Below are positions 7,680 through 15,422 of a stretch of 53,451 nt of DNA, one piece after another. Made by a program: the position numbers and the translations under genes. How positions within the stretch are numbered: position 1 is the stretch's first letter; every line of letters begins with the position of its first letter. The notes beneath the pieces were generated by a model. The model saw nothing but the letters and a program-made list of their open reading frames with translations. It was not told the origin of the DNA and did no database searches. The stretch comes from an uncultured Verrucomicrobiota bacterium (GTDB taxonomy: Bacteria; Verrucomicrobiota; Verrucomicrobiia; Limisphaerales; UBA9464), in contig CAIXUG010000023.1 in assembly GCA_903922605.1 (NCBI GenBank), positions 1 through 53,451 of the forward strand, written 5' to 3'.

Positions 7680-9224
7680 ATGAAGCGAACCTTCTCCCAA
7701 CGGGAAATCCTCTTTGTCGCGCTGGCGTCGGTAATCGGCCTGATTGTGCTGCCCTGCCTGAACGCCTTCGTCCCGCCGGAGAGCGCGCTGCATGTCAGCA
7801 CCTTTTCCCTGAGCCTTTACGGCAAGTACCTGACCTACGCCGTGCTGGCACTCGGAGTGAACCTGCTCTGGGGCTACACCGGGCTGCTCTGCCTCGGACA
7901 AGCACTGTTCTTCTCGCTCGGTGGCTACTGCCTGGGCATGTACATGATGATGAACATCAGCCGGCTAGGGCAGTATCACGAGGCCATTCCCGACTTCATG
8001 GTGTTCCTGGAATTCCCGGCACGGTTTCCCGCGACCGGCGGATTGCCGCCGCACTGGATTCCCTTCAAGCACTTCTGGTTTGCGGCGCTGATGATCATCC
8101 TCGTGCCGGCGGTGGTGGCCTACATTTTCGGGTTCCTCGCCTTCCGCTCGCGCATCAAGGGAGTGTATTTCTCGATCCTCAGCCAGGCGCTCACGTACGC
8201 CGCGTGCCTGATGTTTTTCCGCAACGACTTCACCTTCGGCGGCAACAATGGTCTGACCGATTTCAAATTCCTGCTGGGCACACCGGCAGTGGAAGCGGCG
8301 GATATCCGGAACCCAGCGGCTTTCGCCACCAAGCTGAAAGACGGTTCCGACGGCGTGAGCAAGTTCCTGTGGAGCCAGCTGGCCGCAACCAACCAGGCCA
8401 AAGTTACCGAACTTCTCGGGGCCGGAAAGGCGGCAGAAATACCCGCCGTGGTCGTGGATGATCTCAACAAGACCATCGCCACAGCCTTGATCTACGACGG
8501 GCCACGCTTCACCGGAGTCACGCTGTCGCCCGAAACCAAGCTGCTGCTCGCTTCGTCACCCAAGGACGCGGCCACGTTGAAGCTCAACCGGATGCTGCTG
8601 GAAGACGCCTTTCCGCAGGAATTGGCGAAGAAGTCCTTCACCGGATATATCGTCAATGCCCCCTCTACCAAGCGCGCCCTCTACATCTGCTCCGGTGTGC
8701 TGCTGCTACTGACGTATCTCTTCTGCCGCTGGCTGACCTCGACCCGGTTCGGGCTGATCCAGCGGGCGGTGCGGGATTCCGAAAACCGCGTGCTCTTTTC
8801 CGGCTACGCCACCGCGAACTTCAAGCTCTTCGTGTTCGTGATCGCCGCGATCATCTCCAGTCTCGGCGGAGCGCTCTTCGTGCCGCAGGTCGGCATCATC
8901 AACCCCAGCGAGATGGGCGTGGACAAGTCCATCGAGGCCGTCATCTGGGTGGCCGTGGGCGGACGCGGCAACCTGCTCGGGCCGATCCTGGGCGCGATCG
9001 GCATCAACTCGCTCAAGAGCTATGCAACCCACTCCTTCGCCGAGCAATGGCCCTACGTTCTCGGCGGCCTGTTTGTGTTTGTGACGCTGTTCATGCCCAA
9101 GGGGCTCATCGGGCTGCCCGACCAGTTGCGCGGCCTGGCGAAGAAGTTCGCCAAGAAACCCGCGGCGGAGATTTCCGCTGCTGCCATTCCCGAGACCAAG
9201 CTCGAACCCACCGGAAAAGAATGA
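7680..9224 (+). CDS. urtC: Urea ABC transporter, permease subunit UrtC with a large internal insertion
   Basis: A 514-residue LivM-type permease and partner of UrtB in the urea channel. Core motifs are present: GVNLLWGYTGLLCLGQA near residue 60, NGLTDFKFLLG ending near residue 200, and, after the insertion, RALYICSGVLLLLTYLFCRW, ENRVLFSGY and AVGGRGNLLGPILGA. UrtC is usually about 360-390 residues. Here about 125 residues (about 201-327, nucleotides 8280-8660) separate LTDFKFLLG from the PSTKRALY segment that normally follows within a few residues. The insert is hydrophilic, alanine- and lysine-rich, and would sit in a periplasmic loop. The start is the ATG at 7680, not a TTG 45 bases upstream. 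The stop overlaps urtD (ATGA, 9221-9224). Confidence 0.92.
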   Translation: MKRTFSQREILFVALASVIGLIVLPCLNAFVPPESALHVSTFSLSLYGKYLTYAVLALGVNLLWGYTGLLCLGQALFFSLGGYCLGMYMMMNISRLGQYHEAIPDFMVFLEFPARFPATGGLPPHWIPFKHFWFAALMIILVPAVVAYIFGFLAFRSRIKGVYFSILSQALTYAACLMFFRNDFTFGGNNGLTDFKFLLGTPAVEAADIRNPAAFATKLKDGSDGVSKFLWSQLAATNQAKVTELLGAGKAAEIPAVVVDDLNKTIATALIYDGPRFTGVTLSPETKLLLASSPKDAATLKLNRMLLEDAFPQELAKKSFTGYIVNAPSTKRALYICSGVLLLLTYLFCRWLTSTRFGLIQRAVRDSENRVLFSGYATANFKLFVFVIAAIISSLGGALFVPQVGIINPSEMGVDKSIEAVIWVAVGGRGNLLGPILGAIGINSLKSYATHSFAEQWPYVLGGLFVFVTLFMPKGLIGLPDQLRGLAKKFAKKPAAEISAAAIPETKLEPTGKE

Positions 9225-9982
9225 GCAAGGAATTCATCCTGACCGTCGAGGGGGTCACGAAGACGTTCGATGGCTTCAAGGCCATCTCGGACCTCAACTT
9301 CTACATGGATACGGGGGAGTTGCGGGTGATTATCGGGCCGAATGGCGCGGGCAAGACCTCGTTCCTCGACCTCATCACCGGCCGCACCAAGCCCGACGTG
9401 GGCAAGATCGAGTTCGGCAAGGACACCGACCTGACGCGGCTCAACGAGTACCAGATCAACCGTCTGGGCATTGGCCGGAAATTCCAAACGCCATCGGTCT
9501 ACATCGACCACACGGTTTACGAGAACATCCTGCTCTCGCTGCAAGGATCGCGCAGTGTCTGGTCCGCACTCTTCTCGCGCGTCACACCCGCCCAGCGCGA
9601 CCGTATCCAGGAAGTGCTCGAAACCGTGGGCTTGGCGGCCAAGGCCAATAGCAAGGCGGGTTTGCTGGCGCACGGCCAGAAGCAGTGGCTGGAAATCGGG
9701 ATGCTGCTCGCACAAAATCCCAAGCTGCTGCTGGTGGATGAACCCGCCGCCGGCATGACCGACGAGGAAACCGCCAAGACGGGTGAACTGCTGATCAGCC
9801 TCGCTGGCAAGCACAGCATCGTCGTCATTGAGCACGACATGGTCTTCGTCCGCCAGATCGCCCGGAAGGTCACGGTGCTGCACCAGGGACATGTGCTCTG
9901 CGAGGGCACGGTGGACGAGGTCCAGAACAACGAGCGCGTCATCGAGGTTTATCTGGGCCGGAAGAAGAAGGAGAAACACTGA
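9221..9982 (+). CDS. urtD: Urea ABC transporter, ATP-binding subunit UrtD
   Basis: A 253-residue ABC ATPase. Walker A is GPNGAGKTS, the signature region is LLAHGQKQWLEIGM and Walker B is LLLVDEPAAGM. The GQKQWLEIG form of the signature and the GRKFQTPSVY segment are typical of UrtD and separate it from LivG. It energises urea import together with UrtE. The ATG at 9221 overlaps the urtC stop, so translation is coupled. A 113-base spacer filled with two heptanucleotide arrays follows before urtE. Confidence 0.95.
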   Translation: MSKEFILTVEGVTKTFDGFKAISDLNFYMDTGELRVIIGPNGAGKTSFLDLITGRTKPDVGKIEFGKDTDLTRLNEYQINRLGIGRKFQTPSVYIDHTVYENILLSLQGSRSVWSALFSRVTPAQRDRIQEVLETVGLAAKANSKAGLLAHGQKQWLEIGMLLAQNPKLLLVDEPAAGMTDEETAKTGELLISLAGKHSIVVIEHDMVFVRQIARKVTVLHQGHVLCEGTVDEVQNNERVIEVYLGRKKKEKH

Positions 9983-9985
9983 TGG

Positions 9986-10088
9986 AAGCTCAAAATTCAA
10001 AGCTCAAAAATCCAAGGTGCCGTGACCGGGCGGCCGAATTGGACTGGGCCTGATTGAATTTTGAGCTTTGAGCTTTGAATTCTGAATT
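9986..10088. repeat. Two facing heptanucleotide arrays in the urtD-urtE spacer
   Basis: Left array (9986-10013): consecutive 7-mers AAGCTCA, AAATTCA, AAGCTCA, AAAATCC. Right array (10054-10088): TTGAATT, TTGAGCT, TTGAGCT, TTGAATT, CTGAATT. The right units are reverse complements of the left ones, so the spacer RNA could fold into a long hairpin; 14 bp (9987-10000 with 10055-10068) pair perfectly. The period of exactly 7 is shared with arrays elsewhere in the window. Confidence 0.8.
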
Positions 10089-10095
10089 TTCCCGC

Positions 10096-10791
10096 ATGCT
10101 GACCCTTTCCAACCTTTCCGTTTCCTACGACGGCTCCCGCATCCTGCGCGGGGTCAACCTGACGGTGCCCGAGAAGAGCCTGGTCTGCCTCATGGGCCGC
10201 AATGGCGTGGGCAAGACCACGACGCTCAAATCCATCATGGGGTTGGTCGCGCCGGATTCCGGCGAAATGACACTCGATGGGAAATCGCTCAACGGACTCA
10301 AGCCGGATGGCCGTTCCCGAGCAGGTCTCGGCTATGTACCGCAGGGACGCGACATCTTCCCCCACCTCACGGTCTGGGAAAACCTGAAGATCAGCCTCGT
10401 GGTTCATGGGGCCAAGGAGAATGGCCAGGTCGAGCGCGTCCTGGAGCTGTTCCCCATCCTGAAGGAGTTCCTCCAGCGCAAGGGCGGCGTACTCTCCGGG
10501 GGCCAGCAGCAGCAGCTCGCCATCGCGCGCGCGCTGCTCACCGACCCGAAGATCCTGCTGCTCGACGAGCCGACCGAGGGCATTCAGCCCAACATCATCG
10601 ACCTGATCGGCGACACGCTGGTGAAGATCAAAAAGGAGGGAAAGATCAGCATCCTGCTGGTCGAGCAGTACCTCGATTTCTGCCTCGCGGTCGGCGACAT
10701 CTTTTACATCATGGATCGCGGTGCGATCGTGGCCGAGGGGCCCATCGCAAAACTCGATGACGACATGGTGAAAGCGCATCTCACGGTATGA
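10096..10791 (+). CDS. urtE: Urea ABC transporter, ATP-binding subunit UrtE
   Basis: A 231-residue ABC ATPase with Walker A GRNGVGKTT, signature LSGGQQQQLAIARAL and Walker B ILLLDEPTEGIQPNII. The GIQP sequence after Walker B is typical of UrtE. ATG 10096 is chosen because MLTLSNLSVSYDG starts the ABC fold directly; the in-frame upstream codon at 10075 would lie inside the repeat array. The stop overlaps the next ATG (10788-10791), tying the transporter genes to the urease genes. Confidence 0.95.
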   Translation: MLTLSNLSVSYDGSRILRGVNLTVPEKSLVCLMGRNGVGKTTTLKSIMGLVAPDSGEMTLDGKSLNGLKPDGRSRAGLGYVPQGRDIFPHLTVWENLKISLVVHGAKENGQVERVLELFPILKEFLQRKGGVLSGGQQQQLAIARALLTDPKILLLDEPTEGIQPNIIDLIGDTLVKIKKEGKISILLVEQYLDFCLAVGDIFYIMDRGAIVAEGPIAKLDDDMVKAHLTV

Positions 10792-11060
10792 CCAAGTATC
10801 TGATCCCCCGGGTTGTCGGCCTGCTGGCCATTCTCACGGCCGGTTCGTCGGCGCAGGCGCATCCGGGGCATTCGCTCTCCGAGGCGAACGTGTCCCACGT
10901 GCTGACCAGCCCCTACCACCTCGCGGTCCTGGCGGCCGGCGGGGCGCTGATGCTCGCGGCCGCGCAGTTGACCCGGCAAAGCGTGTCGCAGCGTCTGCTG
11001 CGTTCAGGTGGTGCGGTGGCCTTGCTGGGTGCGGTGGTGCTGTGGAGCCTGCCTGCGTGA
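10788..11060 (+). CDS. Small membrane protein with HupE/UreJ-like N-terminus
   Basis: A 90-residue protein with a signal peptide ending near SAQA, then AHPGHSLSEANVSH and two predicted membrane helices (about residues 43-58 and 72-87). HupE/UreJ nickel transporters carry a short His motif straight after their signal peptide and then six helices; here only the motif and two helices are present, so it is a truncated relative or a convergent miniature. It overlaps urtE by four bases and ureD by four bases (GTGA at 11057-11060), placing it between urea import and urease maturation. A role in nickel or urea handling is inferred from position only. Confidence 0.6.
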   Translation: MTKYLIPRVVGLLAILTAGSSAQAHPGHSLSEANVSHVLTSPYHLAVLAAGGALMLAAAQLTRQSVSQRLLRSGGAVALLGAVVLWSLPA

Positions 11061-11908
11061 GCCTGCCCGTCCAGCAAGCAGCGACGGCGGCCTGCCACGC
11101 GGGAACCGGTTGCCTGCACGTGGAGCGCGTGGATGGGCTGAGCGCGGCCGTTTCGGTGGAATCGACCAGTCCGCTCAAGCTGCTCGTTCCCCGTCCGCGC
11201 GGGGAAAGTGTCTGGGCCTATTTCAGCAGCTTCGGAGGTGGGCTCGTAGCCGGCGACGAAACCCGGGTGGACCTCCGGCTGGCGGCCCATACCAAGTGCT
11301 TCGTCAGCACCCAGGCTTCGACCAAGGTTTACCGCAATCCGCTGGGCCGTCCCTGTGGCCATCACCTCAGCGCCACGCTGGGCGAGGGGTCACTGCTGGT
11401 GCTGGCACCCGATCCGGTGCAGGCCTTTGCCGGTTCCAGCTACGCGCAGCGGCAGGAATTCCGCCTGCAAGCTGGCGCGAGCCTGGCGCTCGTGGACTGG
11501 TTTACTTCCGGGCGGACCGCCCGCGGTGAACGCTGGGACTTCACGCGCTTCCAGAGCCGCAACGATATTGTCCTCGGCGACGAACGTCTGCTCGTTGATT
11601 CGCTCCTGCTCGATGCGACGGACGGTGCGCTCGAGGGCTCGCACCGCATGGGCCGCTTCAACTGCCTCGCGCTGGTGGTGCTAGTGGGCGTTGCCTGGCG
11701 CGAAATCGCCCCGCAGCTGCTGACTGATATCGCCATCCAACCGGTCGCGCGCCGGGCCGCGCTGGTCAGCAGCGCCAGCCCGATCCGCGAGGGCGCGCTC
11801 CTCCGGATCGCCGGTGAGAGCGTCGAAGACGTGGGGCGTGAGATTCATCGCCATCTTGCCTTTTTGCGCGACCTGCTGGGCGACGATCCGTTCGCCCGGA
11901 AGTGGTGA
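11057..11908 (+). CDS. ureD: Urease accessory protein UreD
   Basis: A 283-residue UreD/UreH family protein, a scaffold that binds apo-urease and UreF/UreG for nickel delivery. Recognisable elements are SSFGGGLVAGDETRVDLRL, the STQASTKVYRN segment and DWFTSGRTARGE, all conserved in UreD. The GTG at 11057 overlaps the upstream stop and gives the expected N-terminus; an in-frame GTG at 11042 is an alternative. The gene precedes the structural genes, as in many ureDABC clusters. Confidence 0.92.
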   Translation: MSLPVQQAATAACHAGTGCLHVERVDGLSAAVSVESTSPLKLLVPRPRGESVWAYFSSFGGGLVAGDETRVDLRLAAHTKCFVSTQASTKVYRNPLGRPCGHHLSATLGEGSLLVLAPDPVQAFAGSSYAQRQEFRLQAGASLALVDWFTSGRTARGERWDFTRFQSRNDIVLGDERLLVDSLLLDATDGALEGSHRMGRFNCLALVVLVGVAWREIAPQLLTDIAIQPVARRAALVSSASPIREGALLRIAGESVEDVGREIHRHLAFLRDLLGDDPFARKW

Positions 11909-12016
11909 GTTTTCCTGCCGAATGAAGCAGATGGACCCAGTTTTTGAAATCAGCTTGCCGTTCGGTTTGATGTCGCTGTCAATTCCCGCAGCCCGTGGCT
12001 GAGCCCGTTTCCCATC

Positions 12017-12778
12017 ATGCACCTGTCCCCCCGCGAAATTGACAAGCTGCTCCTGCACAACGCGGGTTTTCTGGCCCAGAAGCGCCTCGCCCGCGGCTTG
12101 CGCCTGAACCATCCCGAAGCCGTCGCGCTCATCGCCACGCAATTGCTGGAATTTATCCGCGACGGCCGCCGGGTCGCGGAGCTGATGAACTTGGGACGCC
12201 AGTTTCTCGGTCGCAACCAGGTCATGTCCGGCGTACCCGGAATGATTTACGACGTGCAGGTCGAAGGCACCTTTCCCGACGGCACGAAGCTCGTGACCGT
12301 GCACCATCCCATCGCCTCGGAGAATGGGGACCTCTCGCTGGCGCTCTACGGCAGCTTTCTGCCCGTGCCGGACCTTTCGGTTTTCAAGCCGACACCTAAG
12401 GAGCCGGAACCCGGTAGCATGGAAGTTCAGGACGGCGAACTGGAACTTAACGCGAACCGCGAAACGGCGAACCTCGCCGTCACGAACCTGGGTGACCGCC
12501 CGATCCAGGTCGGCAGCCACTACCACTTTATCGAGACCAACGCGTCCCTGCGCTTCGACCGCGGGATCGCCTACGGCAAGCGCCTCGACATTCCCGCCGG
12601 CACCGCGGTGCGGTTCGAGCCCGGCGAAACCAAGACCGTTAAGCTTGTCGCCATCGCCGGAAACAAGGTCATCCAGGGCGGCAACAACCTAGCCTCCGGC
12701 GCCGTCTCCGAATCCGGCAAAAAAGCCGCATTGGAAAAGGTTAAAGCCGCCGCCTTCGCCCACGAGCAATCGTCCTGA
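12017..12778 (+). CDS. ureAB: Urease gamma-beta fusion subunit
   Basis: A 253-residue fusion. Residues 1-100 are the gamma subunit ([40 protein letters not shown]). A linker of about 30 residues rich in Pro and Lys follows, and residues about 135-235 are the beta subunit ([39 protein letters not shown]). Fused gamma-beta chains are known in Helicobacter and several other phyla. It assembles with UreC into the cytoplasmic nickel urease. The gap of 108 bases from ureD holds no gene, and the 57-base gap to ureC holds a heptamer array. Confidence 0.95.
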   Translation: MHLSPREIDKLLLHNAGFLAQKRLARGLRLNHPEAVALIATQLLEFIRDGRRVAELMNLGRQFLGRNQVMSGVPGMIYDVQVEGTFPDGTKLVTVHHPIASENGDLSLALYGSFLPVPDLSVFKPTPKEPEPGSMEVQDGELELNANRETANLAVTNLGDRPIQVGSHYHFIETNASLRFDRGIAYGKRLDIPAGTAVRFEPGETKTVKLVAIAGNKVIQGGNNLASGAVSESGKKAALEKVKAAAFAHEQSS

Positions 12779-12787
12779 TCATCGACC

Positions 12788-12822
12788 ACTGATTACTGAT
12801 TACTGATTCACTGACTTACTGC
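12788..12822. repeat. Heptanucleotide array between ureAB and ureC
   Basis: Three perfect ACTGATT units (12788-12808) are followed by two diverged 7-mers, CACTGAC and TTACTGC. The array ends 13 bases before the ureC start codon, inside its leader. Confidence 0.85.
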
Positions 12823-12835
12823 CCCTCTGTCCGCC

Positions 12836-14551
12836 ATGTCCCACAAAATCAAACGCCAGCATTACGCCGACATGTTCGGCCCGACCACCGGCGACAAGGT
12901 CCGGCTCGGTGACACGTCGCTCGTGCTCGAAGTGGAGCGGGATTTCACGGTATATGGCGACGAGTGCAAATTCGGCGGCGGGAAGACCATCCGTGAAGGC
13001 ATGGGGCAGGCGGCTGGCGTGGCCCAGGCGGACGCGCTCGACTGCGTGATCACAAACGCGCTGGTGGTGGACCACAGCGGCATCTTCAAGTGCGACCTGG
13101 GGATCAAGCGCGGCCTCATTGCCGGCATCGGCAAGGCGGGCAATCCCGACGTAATGGCCGGGGTGACTCCCGGCATGGTGGTGGGCGTCACCACCGAGGT
13201 CATCGCGGGCGAAGGGCTGATCCTCACCGTCGGGGGGCTCGACACCCACATCCATTTCATCTGTCCGCAGCAGGCCCACGAGGCCATCGCCGCCGGGCTT
13301 ACGACCATGGTTGGCGGCGGCACCGGTCCGGCGACCGGCACCTGTGCGACCACCTGCACACCGAGCGCGTTCTACCTCCGCTCGATGCTGCAGGCCACCG
13401 ATGCGCTGCCGCTCAATTTTGGCTTCACCGGCAAGGGTAACACCGCGCTGCCGGCCGGCCTCGTCGATCAGATTCTTGGCGGGGCCATCGGGCTGAAGCT
13501 GCATGAGGATTGGGGCACGACCCCCGCCGCGATCGACTGCTGCCTGCGCATCGCCGACGAGCACGACATCCAGGTGACCATCCATACGGACACGCTGAAT
13601 GAGTCGGGCTTCGTCGAGCAGACCATCGCCGCCATCGGTGGCCGCACCATCCACACCTACCACTCCGAAGGCGCGGGTGGTGGCCACGCGCCGGACATCA
13701 TCAAGATCTGCGCGGAGAAGAACGTCCTGCCGAGTTCCACGAACCCGACCAAGCCGTACACGGTGAACACGATTGATGAGCACCTCGACATGCTCATGGT
13801 CTGCCATCATCTCGATCCTGCGCTGCCCGAGGACGTGGCCTTTGCCGAGAGCCGCATCCGGGGCGAGACGATTGCGGCGGAGGACATCCTGCACGACCTG
13901 GGTGCCATCAGCATGATGAGCAGCGACAGCCAGGCGATGGGCCGCATCGGCGAGGTCATCACGCGCACCTGGCAGACGGCAGACAAGATGAAGCAGCAGC
14001 GCGGACGCCTGGCCGGTGAGACCGGTGAGAACGACAACCTGCGCATAAAGCGGTACATCTCGAAGTACACGATCAACCCCGCGCTCGCGCATGGCATGGC
14101 GCACGTCATAGGCTCGGTCGAAGTGGGCAAGCTTGCCGATCTGGTGCTGTGGAAGCCCGCGTTCTTCGGGGCCAAGCCCGAGCTGGTGATCAAGGGCGGC
14201 GTCATCGCGTGGGCGCAGATGGGTGATCCGAATGCGAGCATTCCCACGCCGCAACCGGTGTTCATGCGGCCGATGTTCGGTGCCTTTGGCCATGCGCCCG
14301 GGCCGATCTCATTCGCCTTCGTGAGCCAGCTTTGCAAGGAGCAGGGCGTGGCGGCCGGTTACGGTTTGACCAAGCGCATCGAGGCCGTTCGCGGCTGTCG
14401 CACACTCACCAAGAAAGACCTGAAGTGGAATGATGCCACGCCGGTCATCACGGTGGACTCGGAGACCTACACCGTGACCGCCGACGGTGAGGCGCTCACC
14501 TGCGAGCCGGCGAAAGTCCTGCCGCTGGCGCAGCGGTATTCCCTTTTCTGA
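12836..14551 (+). CDS. ureC: Urease alpha (catalytic) subunit
   Basis: A 571-residue amidohydrolase that hydrolyses urea to ammonia and carbamate. All active-site features are visible: nickel ligands in THIHFICP (H138, H140), carbamylated lysine K221 in GLKLHEDWG, the ligand-rich [13 protein letters not shown] segment, the mobile flap with MVCHHLDP (catalytic His 324) and D364 in SSDSQAMGR. Positions are four higher than in Klebsiella urease throughout, so no indel affects the core. Length is normal. It sits between ureAB and ureF and is predicted to be fully active. Confidence 0.97.
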   Translation: MSHKIKRQHYADMFGPTTGDKVRLGDTSLVLEVERDFTVYGDECKFGGGKTIREGMGQAAGVAQADALDCVITNALVVDHSGIFKCDLGIKRGLIAGIGKAGNPDVMAGVTPGMVVGVTTEVIAGEGLILTVGGLDTHIHFICPQQAHEAIAAGLTTMVGGGTGPATGTCATTCTPSAFYLRSMLQATDALPLNFGFTGKGNTALPAGLVDQILGGAIGLKLHEDWGTTPAAIDCCLRIADEHDIQVTIHTDTLNESGFVEQTIAAIGGRTIHTYHSEGAGGGHAPDIIKICAEKNVLPSSTNPTKPYTVNTIDEHLDMLMVCHHLDPALPEDVAFAESRIRGETIAAEDILHDLGAISMMSSDSQAMGRIGEVITRTWQTADKMKQQRGRLAGETGENDNLRIKRYISKYTINPALAHGMAHVIGSVEVGKLADLVLWKPAFFGAKPELVIKGGVIAWAQMGDPNASIPTPQPVFMRPMFGAFGHAPGPISFAFVSQLCKEQGVAAGYGLTKRIEAVRGCRTLTKKDLKWNDATPVITVDSETYTVTADGEALTCEPAKVLPLAQRYSLF

Positions 14552-14552
14552 C

Positions 14553-15212
14553 GTGTCCGACTGGCTCGTCTGGCAGCTGGCCGATTCGGCGTTTCCCATC
14601 GGCGGCTTTGCGCATTCCGGCGGCCTGGAGGCCGCTTGGCAGCATGGCGAGATTCGGGGCCGGGCGGATTTGCTCCAGTTTGCCGAGGCAAGTCTGGGTC
14701 AGCTGGGGCACGCGACCCTGCCGTTCGTTACTGCCGCCCACCGCGAGCCAGCACGATTTGCCGAACTGGACCGCCTCTGCGATGCCTTCACCAGCAACCA
14801 CGTCGCGAACCGCGCCAGCCGGCTTCAGGGACAGGCGCTGCTGGCCTCGGTCGAACGGATCTTCGCGATCGCGGAACTGCAGCGCTTGCGGGAGACTGAA
14901 CACCAGCCGCCGTGCGGACATTTCGCCCCGGTATTTGGCGTCGTGATGGGTGTGCTCGGTCTGGATCGGCCCGCGACGGCGCGATTGCTGTTCTTCCAGC
15001 ATGTGCGTGGTCTGGTGGCCGGTGCGGTGCGCCTCGGCATCATCGGGCCGATGGAGGGGCAGTCGTTGCAACACCGGCTGGGGCCCCGCGCCCAGGCAAT
15101 TCTCGAACGCTGCGAAGGTCTGGCCGTGGAGAATCTCGCCCAGACGGCCCCGTTGCTGGACCTCTGGCAGGGCGCACAAGACCGGCTCTACTCGCGGCTG
15201 TTCCAAAGCTGA
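14553..15212 (+). CDS. ureF: Urease accessory protein UreF
   Basis: A 219-residue all-helical UreF protein that gates GTP-dependent nickel insertion with UreD and UreG. WQLADSAFPIGGFAHSGG is the hallmark N-terminal motif, and RQ/AREL-type helices with VRLGIIGPMEGQSLQH near the C-terminus fit the family. The GTG at 14553, one base after the ureC stop, is chosen because the motif begins six residues later. ureG does not follow as it usually would and is found 10 kb downstream. Confidence 0.93.
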   Translation: MSDWLVWQLADSAFPIGGFAHSGGLEAAWQHGEIRGRADLLQFAEASLGQLGHATLPFVTAAHREPARFAELDRLCDAFTSNHVANRASRLQGQALLASVERIFAIAELQRLRETEHQPPCGHFAPVFGVVMGVLGLDRPATARLLFFQHVRGLVAGAVRLGIIGPMEGQSLQHRLGPRAQAILERCEGLAVENLAQTAPLLDLWQGAQDRLYSRLFQS

Positions 15213-15228
15213 AATGCTTTCCGAAGGA

Positions 15229-15298
15229 CGTAGTAGCCGACGTGAGAAGGCTCCATCTGAAAAGCAGAGGTTTGAGCCTCGTCACCTCGGCTGCTACG
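15229..15298. repeat. 70-bp imperfect palindromic element (REP/MITE-like)
   Basis: The ends CGTAGTAGCCG (15229) and CGGCTGCTACG (15298) are near-perfect inverted copies, and inner segments CGTGA/TCACC and AGGCTC/GAGCCT extend the pairing, leaving a loop of about 20 bases. It would form one long hairpin. It has no transposase and sits 16 bases after ureF, so it may act as a 3' barrier or be a non-autonomous mobile repeat. From memory, closely similar palindromes recur in verrucomicrobial genomes. Confidence 0.65.
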
Positions 15299-15422
15299 AG
15301 ATGACAGCAGATGCCAGCCTTTGTGCAGCTTGGCCACATTTCACCAAGCCGTAGCTGCCGAATGCAGGATTTCGCGCCTGATCAGCGACGGATCGCCCGT
15401 AGATCGCCTGGCGGCAAACATC

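Noticed and set aside
9986-10088. CRISPR array
   Set aside because: Units are 7 bases long without spacers, and no cas genes are present.
12800-14293. 497-codon minus-strand frame across ureC
   Set aside because: The plus strand encodes complete urease alpha with all active-site residues. The opposite frame is a compositional shadow.
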